Positions 23,255 through 28,466 of a DNA stretch of 28,466 nt are shown one piece after another (the first letter of the stretch is position 1; the number at the start of each line of letters is the position of its first letter). The notes under the pieces are model-generated. The model had not been told where the DNA came from. It did not search any database and saw only the letters and a list, made by a program, of their open reading frames with translations. The DNA is from an uncultured Collinsella sp. (GTDB taxonomy: Bacteria > Actinomycetota > Coriobacteriia > Coriobacteriales > Coriobacteriaceae), in contig CABRZC010000012.1 of assembly GCA_902475375.1 (NCBI GenBank), positions 1 through 28,466 on the forward strand, written 5' to 3'. The position numbers were made by a program, and so were the translations under genes.

Positions 23255-25171
23255 ATGGAAGAGGCCTATCGTCAAGCACGCAAGCGCGGCGAGCAAGGAC
23301 GTCGACGCGCCATTAGCCAAAGCGAGCATCCATACCTTACGGACCTCGACAGTTTGATTGCTCAGCTCCCCTTAGGTCAGCGAGTGAGTGTCGGCCTGCG
23401 GGATATTCCGATCGAAATGGTCGTCGGCACTGTCACCAAGGGCCGTCAGTCCGCCTTTTCATGCAACTTTATGCCCCTGCTGCCGTTTAACACCGAGTTC
23501 GCCCGCAAGTGGTCCAACCTCTACGACATCCAGGTAACCGAGGGCTATCGCGACCCCATCATCGTCACCGAGTTCATGCATCGGTTCTATGTCCAGGAAG
23601 GCAATAAACGCGTCAGTGTCCTCAAATTCTTGGACGCTCCAACGGTTTCGGCCAGGGTCACCCGTCTCTACCCCGGCACATGGGATTCCGTCGAAAGCCG
23701 CCTGTACGGTGAATTCTGCGCGTTTTGGCGCGTCTGCCCCCTATACGAGATCGAGTTCTCGCGTGAGGGAAGCTACGAGACGCTCGCCAAGATGCTCGGT
23801 CAGAATCTTATCGAAAAATGGCCGCAGAAAAAGGTCGACTACCTGCGCCACACCTTCCTGCTCTTTAAGCGCGCCTACCTTCGCGCAGGCGGCGACCACC
23901 TGGACATTACGCCCGCCGACGCCATGCTCGTGTACCTCAATGTGTACAACCAGGACCGCCTGCTGGATACGCCAACGGATATCGTCGTAAACCGCCTGTG
24001 CAAGATTTGGCGCGAGCTGGTCATTGCCGGCAAAAATGACGAGGACAAGGTCGATCTTGTTGAAGCGCCGAGCGTCGACGAGGAGGAGTCGCCCGCCAAG
24101 TCCACCTCCGGCGTGCTCAACTTCTTTATGGGCAAGACCGTCTATTCGGCGACCAACCCCCTGCGCATCGCCTTTATCCATGAGTTCCCCTGTGCGACGT
24201 CGAGCTGGGACAGCCTGCACGACCAAGGGCGTCAGTATCTCGATGAGCACTTTGGCGGTATCGTGCGCACCGAGGCGTTCGAGGACTGTCACGATCCGGA
24301 TGTGTTCTACGCCGCCGTGGAAACGGCTGTCAAACATGGGGCAAACGTCATCTTCTCGACCTCGCACCGCCTGATGGAATACACGCTCAGGGCTGCCGTT
24401 GAGTATCCCCAGGTTCGGTTCCTCAACTGCTCTATCGGCCTTCCCCATCAAAGCGTCCGTTCGTACTTTGGCAAGATGTACGAGGCCAAGTTCCTCCTGG
24501 GCGCCCTTGCCGCCAGCATGGCGGACAACCACCGCATCGGCTACCACGCGTCGGTCTTCGCCTCGGGCGCGCTCAGCGAGATCAACGCCTTTGCGATTGG
24601 CGCCTCGCTGCTCGACCCCCGTGCGCAAATTATCCTGACTTGGGGCGATGTGCCCGCCGGAGGCCTTGCCGAGGCCATGTGCCGCGAAGGTGTAAGCGTC
24701 ATGACCGGCGCCGACATGTCAAAGTCGCTCGAAGACCCCACGGCCTACGGACTTCACCGCCTGGTCGATGGCAAGGTTACCGGCATCGCCATGCCGGTAT
24801 GGAACTGGGGCCGTTACTACGAGCTCATCGTTCGCAGCCTTCTGCACGGCACGTGGGACGAGACCAGCGATGACAACCAAGTGCGCGCCGTCAACTACTG
24901 GTACGGCATGAGCTCTGGCGTTATCGACATCCGTTACGCTCCGGGCCTACCCTACCAGACGCGCAAACTCGTGCAGTTGCTCCGTAACGGCATTGTTGAG
25001 GGATCCATCAACCCCTTTGGCGGCGAGCTCCACAGCCAGAACGGCGTGGTACAGATCGAAGGCTTCCCTCCGCTGCCGAGCACGCAGATTGTCGAGATGA
25101 ATTGGCTGGCGGATAACGTGGTAGGCACCATTCCGCAGCTCGACGATGAGCCGAAAGTCCCTGCCCTATGA
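23255..25171 (+). CDS. Cytoplasmic ParB-like / BMP-domain fusion protein
   Basis: A 638-residue soluble protein without signal peptide. The N-terminal part has a ParB/Srx-like segment: IPIEMVVGTVTKGRQ at 51-65, then DPIIVTEFMHRFYVQEGNKR with EGNKRVSVLKFL at 115-126, the position of the ParB GERR-type box. A helical middle with an acidic linker (about 130-295) follows. From about 300 (NPLRIAFIHEFP) there is a basic-membrane-protein (BMP/Med) domain like those of nucleoside-binding lipoproteins, with NVIFSTSHRLMEYT, SYFGKMYEAKFLLGALAA, GYHASVFASGALSEINAFAIGA and a C-terminal lobe. BMP proteins are normally secreted; this one is not, and no permease is adjacent. It overlaps the phosphoesterase gene by four bases. 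I infer a role in sensing or handling a nucleoside or nucleotide; relatives occur in Firmicutes, but I know of no proven function. Confidence 0.88.
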   Translation: MEEAYRQARKRGEQGRRRAISQSEHPYLTDLDSLIAQLPLGQRVSVGLRDIPIEMVVGTVTKGRQSAFSCNFMPLLPFNTEFARKWSNLYDIQVTEGYRDPIIVTEFMHRFYVQEGNKRVSVLKFLDAPTVSARVTRLYPGTWDSVESRLYGEFCAFWRVCPLYEIEFSREGSYETLAKMLGQNLIEKWPQKKVDYLRHTFLLFKRAYLRAGGDHLDITPADAMLVYLNVYNQDRLLDTPTDIVVNRLCKIWRELVIAGKNDEDKVDLVEAPSVDEEESPAKSTSGVLNFFMGKTVYSATNPLRIAFIHEFPCATSSWDSLHDQGRQYLDEHFGGIVRTEAFEDCHDPDVFYAAVETAVKHGANVIFSTSHRLMEYTLRAAVEYPQVRFLNCSIGLPHQSVRSYFGKMYEAKFLLGALAASMADNHRIGYHASVFASGALSEINAFAIGASLLDPRAQIILTWGDVPAGGLAEAMCREGVSVMTGADMSKSLEDPTAYGLHRLVDGKVTGIAMPVWNWGRYYELIVRSLLHGTWDETSDDNQVRAVNYWYGMSSGVIDIRYAPGLPYQTRKLVQLLRNGIVEGSINPFGGELHSQNGVVQIEGFPPLPSTQIVEMNWLADNVVGTIPQLDDEPKVPAL

Positions 25172-25878
25172 AAATCCTTGCCATAGCCGATACCGAAGAA
25201 CGATGCCTTTGGGAGTGCTTTCGCAAGGAACGCTTTGAGGGCGTCGACCTGATTTTGTCCGCCGGCGATCTGGACCCGGACTATCTTGAGTTTTTGGTTA
25301 CGGTCATCAACAAACCGCTCATCTACGTGCGTGGCAATCACGATGACCGCTACGCACGTCATGCACCGGGCGGATGTATCTGCGTAGAAGACAGCGTGTA
25401 CACGTACCGAGGGATTCGCATTGCGGGCCTTGGCGGGTCCATGCGTTATCGCGACGGCGCCAACATGTACACCGAACGCGAGATGTCCAAGCGCATGCGT
25501 AAGCTGTCGCGTAAGGTTAGGATGGTCGGCGGGTGCGACATTCTGCTTACCCATGCACCCGCCGCCGGTATGGGTGATCTGGACGATCTGCCGCATCGAG
25601 GGTTTGAGTGCTTTAACACGGCGCTTGAATCCTGGGGGGCCGACTACATGGTGCATGGGCATGTACACCAAAGCTACGGTTACGATTTTCAGCGCGAGCG
25701 GCAGCATGTGTGTGGAACGACGATCATCAACGCCTGCGGCTATACGCAGTTTGAGCTCGACCAGACGCGCTACCCCATCCGTGGCTGGCAGGCAGCCTGG
25801 CTCAATTCGCAAACCATGCGCCGCGAGCTCAAACGCCACGATGCCATCGAGTCCTCAACAGCCAGAACACCCTGGTAA
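25168..25878 (+). CDS. Calcineurin-like metallophosphoesterase
   Basis: A 236-residue cytoplasmic metal-dependent phosphohydrolase. Visible motifs: D8 in IADTEE, GD in SAGDLDPDYL (33-34), GNHD at 56-59, the histidine in LLTHAP near 129, and GHVH in MVHGHVHQSYG near 166. These supply nearly all ligands for a two-metal centre. The first motif is D-T-E where most relatives have D-X-H, so one metal-ligand histidine is missing. The start codon overlaps the stop of the BMP fusion gene (ATGA), so the two proteins are made together and probably work on the same pathway. The substrate may be a cyclic nucleotide or nucleotide; this is inference from the neighbour. Confidence 0.92.
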   Translation: MKILAIADTEERCLWECFRKERFEGVDLILSAGDLDPDYLEFLVTVINKPLIYVRGNHDDRYARHAPGGCICVEDSVYTYRGIRIAGLGGSMRYRDGANMYTEREMSKRMRKLSRKVRMVGGCDILLTHAPAAGMGDLDDLPHRGFECFNTALESWGADYMVHGHVHQSYGYDFQRERQHVCGTTIINACGYTQFELDQTRYPIRGWQAAWLNSQTMRRELKRHDAIESSTARTPW

Positions 25879-25879
25879 C

Positions 25880-25912
25880 CACCATAAAGGGGACACTGTC
25901 CCCTTTATGGTG
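25880..25912 (+). repeat. GGGGACA hairpin, copy 4
   Basis: ACCATAAAGGGGACA (25881-25895) is perfectly inverted at 25897-25911 around a single C, with one more C-G pair outside. It follows the phosphoesterase stop by a few bases and shares the ACCAC...AAAGGGGACA core with copies 1-3. Confidence 0.78.
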
Positions 25913-25930
25913 CTTTTGACGCGATAGCAA

Positions 25931-25965
25931 GAAACCCGGTCCTGCACAAGGCAGAACCGGGTTTC
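25931..25965. terminator. Bidirectional terminator between phosphoesterase and rplA
   Basis: GAAACCCGGTCCTGC (25931-25945) pairs with GCAGAACCGGGTTTC (25951-25965), one mismatch and a five-base loop. T-rich tails follow on both strands (TTTCTTTAG on plus, TTTCTTGC on minus). It can end both convergent operons. Confidence 0.85.
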
Positions 25966-26003
25966 TTTAGCAATGCTTGCTGTACTCAGGCAGTAACTAG
26001 CAG

Positions 26004-26711
26004 TTACTCAGCCAGGAAGTCACGCTGGACAGCGGGATCGACCTTGACGCCAGGGCCCATGGTGGAAGACACGGAGATGGACTTGACGTACTTGCCCTTA
26101 GCAGAAGAGGGCTTGACGCGCAGAATCTCGGTGTACAGGGCAGCGTAGTTCTCGACGAGCTGCTGCTCAGAGAAGGACTTCTTGCCCAGGGGCACGTGGC
26201 AGATGCCGTAGCGGTCGGCGCGGTACTCAACGCGGCCAGCCTTGAGCTCGGAGACCATCTTGGCGACGTCCATGGTCACGGTGCCGAGCTTGGGGTTCGG
26301 CATGAGGCCACGGGGACCAAGGATCTTACCGATGCGGCCAACCTTGGCCATCATGTTCGGCGTAGCGATAGCGGCGTCGAAGTTGATCTCGCCCTTCTGA
26401 ATCTGGGCGACGAGCTCGTCGGAACCGATGATGTCGGCGCCGGCAGCCTCAGCCTCACGGGCCTTCTCGCCCTCGGCGAAGACGGCAACACGAACGGTCT
26501 TGCCGGTGCCGTGGGGCAGGGAGATGGAACCACGGATGTTCTGGTCAGCCTTACGAGTATCGATGCCCAGACGGAAGTGAGCCTCGACGGTCTCGTCGAA
26601 CTTGGCGGTGTCGAGCTCCTTGATGAGCTTGGCAGCCTGAAGGGGGGTGTAGAGCGTGGCGCGGTCGATCTTCTCGGCAGCGGCGTTATAGCTCTTACCA
26701 TGCTTAGCCAT
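26004..26711 (-). CDS. rplA: 50S ribosomal protein L1
   Basis: Binds 23S rRNA at the E-site stalk and in many bacteria represses its own operon. The 235 residues show KHGKSYNAAAEKIDRATLYT at the N-terminus, the central domain with KTVRVAVFAEGEKAREAEAAGAD, and the L1 signature region IGKILGPRGLMPNPKLGTVT. I chose the ATG at 26711, eight bases after AGGAGG; the ATG six bases upstream is too close to it. It is the last gene of the secE-nusG-rplK-rplA unit here; rplJ does not follow, and the operon ends at a bidirectional terminator. Confidence 0.98.
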   Translation of the reverse strand: MAKHGKSYNAAAEKIDRATLYTPLQAAKLIKELDTAKFDETVEAHFRLGIDTRKADQNIRGSISLPHGTGKTVRVAVFAEGEKAREAEAAGADIIGSDELVAQIQKGEINFDAAIATPNMMAKVGRIGKILGPRGLMPNPKLGTVTMDVAKMVSELKAGRVEYRADRYGICHVPLGKKSFSEQQLVENYAALYTEILRVKPSSAKGKYVKSISVSSTMGPGVKVDPAVQRDFLAE

Positions 26712-26828
26712 GTGCATTACCTCCTGTGGTTAAACGGGCGTGAGCCCTCCCACATCGTATCGTGTGCCCTATTGCACACATTTAACGGGCGCCCCGGTCG
26801 GAGCACCCGCCGTTACCATAAGAAATCG

Positions 26829-27257
26829 CTACTCAGCGATGGTGACGCCCATGGAACGGGCGGTACCGGCGATGATCTTCTTGGCGGCGTCAATGTCGTT
26901 GGCATTGAGGTCCGGCATCTTGATCTCGGCGATCTTGGTGAGCTGCTCCTGGGAGAGCTGACCAACCTTGTCAGCCTGGGGCTTAGCGGAACCAGACTTG
27001 AGGTTCAGCTCCTTCTTGATAAGGTGAGCCGCCGGCGGGGTCTTGGTGATGAAGGAGAAGGACTTGTCCTCGTAGACAGAGATCTCAACGGGGATGATGT
27101 CACCCTTCTTGTCCTGCGTCTCGGCGTTAAAGGCCTGGCAGAACTGCATGATGTTCACGCCAGCAGCGCCCAGGGCGGGGCCGACGGGAGGAGCGGGGTT
27201 TGCTGCACCAGCAGGAATCTGGAGCTTAATGACGTTGGCAACCTTCTTCTCAGCCAT
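26829..27257 (-). CDS. rplK: 50S ribosomal protein L11
   Basis: Part of the GTPase-associated centre of the large subunit and target of thiopeptide antibiotics. The 142 residues start with KKVANVIKLQIPAGAANPAPPVGPALG, the conserved N-terminal domain with the proline-rich helix that contacts 23S rRNA, followed by GVNIMQFCQAFNAET and the C-terminal RNA-binding domain with KKIIAGTARSMGV. I chose the ATG at 27257 (MAEKK), six bases after AAAGGA; the ATG six bases upstream directly abuts that motif. It is 117 bases upstream of rplA. Confidence 0.98.
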   Translation of the reverse strand: MAEKKVANVIKLQIPAGAANPAPPVGPALGAAGVNIMQFCQAFNAETQDKKGDIIPVEISVYEDKSFSFITKTPPAAHLIKKELNLKSGSAKPQADKVGQLSQEQLTKIAEIKMPDLNANDIDAAKKIIAGTARSMGVTIAE

Positions 27258-27377
27258 GGTCATTCCTTTCGAATCACGAGTGTGAAGTACTTGCTATATC
27301 GTAAGCACGCACGTGTTAGAAGCACTCCTGAGATGAGCAGTCACAGAAGAAGCACGCTCGCGCGAACGGACGAAAAC

Positions 27378-27914
27378 TTAAGCGATGACAGCGACCTGGT
27401 TAAAGTCGAGCTCGACCGGCGTCTCGCGGCCAAAGATCATCAGCGTGACCTTGAGCTTGCCAGCCTCGGTGTTAACCTCGGAGACCTTGCCATCAAAGTC
27501 GGTAAGCGGGCCATCGGTGACGCGGACGGACGTACCGACCTCAATATCAACCGAGGTGCGCTTGGGCGAATCGCCCTTACCGGGACGACGAGTCATCTTG
27601 TTGTACTCGTCGCGGGAAAGCGGAGCGGGCTTGCCGTTGCCGCCTAGGAAACCGGTGACGCCAGGCGTGTTACGAACACACGTCCAAGCATCGTCATCCA
27701 TCTCCATGCGGACCAGGACATAACCCGGGAAGATCTTGGAATCCTTGGTCTCACGCTTGCCACCCTCTTTAATCTCGGTGACGCGCTCCATAGGAATCTC
27801 GATATCAAAGATACGGTCCTGCATGCCCATAGTCTCGATGCGATGCTCGAGATCGGACTTAACGCGGTTCTCGTATCCAGAGTAAGTGTGAACGACGTAC
27901 CAACGCTTAGACAT
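27378..27914 (-). CDS. nusG: Transcription elongation/antitermination factor NusG
   Basis: Binds RNA polymerase and, through its KOW domain, Rho and ribosomal protein S10. The 178 residues carry an N-terminal NGN domain (RWYVVHTYSGYENRVKSDLEHRI, then KIFPGYVLVRMEMDDDAW and RNTPGVTGFLG) and a C-terminal KOW domain (VGTSVRVTDGPLTDFDGKVSEVNTEAGKLKVTLMIFGRETPVELDF). It starts three bases after the secE stop with GAGGGG as Shine-Dalgarno motif. The long acidic N-terminal extension of many actinobacterial NusG proteins is absent. Confidence 0.98.
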   Translation of the reverse strand: MSKRWYVVHTYSGYENRVKSDLEHRIETMGMQDRIFDIEIPMERVTEIKEGGKRETKDSKIFPGYVLVRMEMDDDAWTCVRNTPGVTGFLGGNGKPAPLSRDEYNKMTRRPGKGDSPKRTSVDIEVGTSVRVTDGPLTDFDGKVSEVNTEAGKLKVTLMIFGRETPVELDFNQVAVIA

Positions 27915-27917
27915 GGT

Positions 27918-28256
27918 TTAGCCCCTCAATCCAGAGAACAGAGCAAGAGCCTCGCCAAAGCCAGCATCGAGCAGAGCGATGACGACGCCGACGACGATCA
28001 GAGAAGCGCAAACAACAACCGAGTAGTTCACGAGCTCCTTCTTATCGGGCCACGTGACACGCTTCATCTCGGACTTGACCGAAGCGAAATACTTCTTGGT
28101 GCGGGCGAAGAAACCAGGCTTCTCGTTCTTCTTGGACTTCGCAGCCTTCTCGTTCTTCTTGGCAACGGCCTTCTTGGCCTCAACCTTGGAGTTGGCGGCA
28201 GCTTTGTTGGCAGGTGCCGGCTGCTGAGCCTTCTTCTTGTTCTTCTTGTTGGCCAT
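27918..28256 (-). CDS. secE: Preprotein translocase subunit SecE
   Basis: Small membrane subunit of the SecYEG translocon. The 112 residues have a long Lys/Ala-rich cytoplasmic N-terminus (MANKKNKKKAQQPAPANKAAA), the conserved amphipathic segment FARTKKYFASVKSEMKRVTWPDKKEL, and a single membrane helix (VVVCASLIVVGVVIALLDAGF). The start has GGAGG eight bases upstream. The gene is three bases from nusG, the usual pairing, and follows tRNA-Trp, also usual. Confidence 0.97.
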   Translation of the reverse strand: MANKKNKKKAQQPAPANKAAANSKVEAKKAVAKKNEKAAKSKKNEKPGFFARTKKYFASVKSEMKRVTWPDKKELVNYSVVVCASLIVVGVVIALLDAGFGEALALFSGLRG

Positions 28257-28295
28257 TTGGGTTACCTCCGCGCAATGCGCTTATACATGAGTAAA

Positions 28296-28323
28296 CCGTA
28301 AGCCCCCAAGTGGGAGCTTACGG
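28296..28323 (-). terminator. Hairpin between tRNA-Trp and secE
   Basis: CCGTAAGCCCCC (28296-28307) pairs with GGGAGCTTACGG (28312-28323), one imperfect pair. On the minus strand it is followed by TTTACTC, so it is a weak terminator or processing site after the tRNA. Confidence 0.5.
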
Positions 28324-28332
28324 AATAATGAC

Positions 28333-28408
28333 TGGCACGCCAGGAAGGACTCGAACCCTCAACACTCGGTTTTGGAGACCGATGCTCTACCAATTGAACT
28401 ACTGGCGT
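28333..28408 (-). tRNA. tRNA-Trp (anticodon CCA)
   Basis: On the minus strand: acceptor stem ACGCCAG paired with CTGGCGT, D arm with GTTC-AATTGGTA-GAGC, anticodon stem TCGGT/ACCGA with loop CTCCAAA (anticodon CCA at 28375-28373), and T arm GAGGG-TTCGAGT-CCTTC. Discriminator G and an encoded CCA end complete the 76 bases. Its place directly before secE-nusG is the common bacterial arrangement. Confidence 0.97.
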
Positions 28409-28416
28409 ATGTGACT

Positions 28417-28434
28417 AGAGACTAGCGAGTCTCT
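28417..28434 (-). other. Small hairpin upstream of tRNA-Trp
   Basis: AGAGACT (28417-28423) pairs with AGTCTCT (28428-28434) with a four-base loop. There is no U-tract. It may be a processing signal or the remains of an upstream terminator. The last 32 bases of the window hold nothing I can assign. Confidence 0.4.
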
Positions 28435-28466
28435 TTGTGCAGCGTGTGGTGACGGCACCAGGGGCA

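Noticed and set aside
2945..25878. The rplA-rplJ interval as a single integrated genomic island
   Set aside because: No integrase, attachment-site repeats or tRNA insertion point is visible, and essential asnS lies inside. It reads as a split chromosomal neighbourhood and not as one mobile island.
26196..27647. Plus-strand reading frame opposite rplA, rplK and nusG
   Set aside because: It crosses three conserved ribosomal/transcription genes antisense and is not a plausible protein.

Overview
The window looks like a piece of chromosome from a high-GC Gram-positive of the class Coriobacteriia, most likely Collinsella or a close relative. This is an inference from overall GC richness, the gene families present, a FeoA-FeoB fusion, actinobacterial-style operator motifs and many small intergenic hairpin repeats; no marker in the window settles the genus. 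There is no phage, plasmid, insertion sequence or CRISPR array. Most of the window is ordinary housekeeping and transport DNA.

Layout. On the minus strand at the left are galU and then rplL and rplJ (L7/L12 and L10), which have their own promoter, a leader with an attenuator hairpin, and a terminator. At the far right, also on the minus strand, lies tRNA-Trp, secE, nusG, rplK, rplA. The usual bacterial order secE-nusG-rplK-rplA-rplJ-rplL is therefore split here by about 23.6 kb carrying 18 unrelated genes.

Between the two ribosomal blocks, the left half is mainly minus strand: an aminotransferase, a hypoxanthine-DNA glycosylase (family 6 UDG-like), a GH13 amylase-type enzyme, an MFS efflux protein, a FeoA-FeoB ferrous iron transporter behind two adjacent 17-bp operator-like repeats, and an alpha/beta hydrolase. 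A plus-strand gene of uncertain function (4175) and a plus-strand zinc-ribbon membrane protein (11076) interrupt this run. The right half is plus strand: a PTS EIIA (Glc type), an OatA-like O-acyltransferase with an SGNH domain, asnS, a WYL regulator, a three-gene ABC importer (lipoprotein, permease, ATPase), an MscS channel, and a two-gene unit joining a cytoplasmic ParB-like/BMP fusion protein to a metallophosphoesterase.

The most unusual items are: (1) two arrays of an exactly 62-bp tandem palindromic repeat, on either side of the zinc-ribbon gene; (2) the ParB-like/BMP plus phosphoesterase pair, whose 4-bp overlap suggests a soluble nucleoside- or nucleotide-sensing module; (3) the tandem operator in front of feoB; and (4) several families of short hairpin repeats between genes, two of which occur more than once here.
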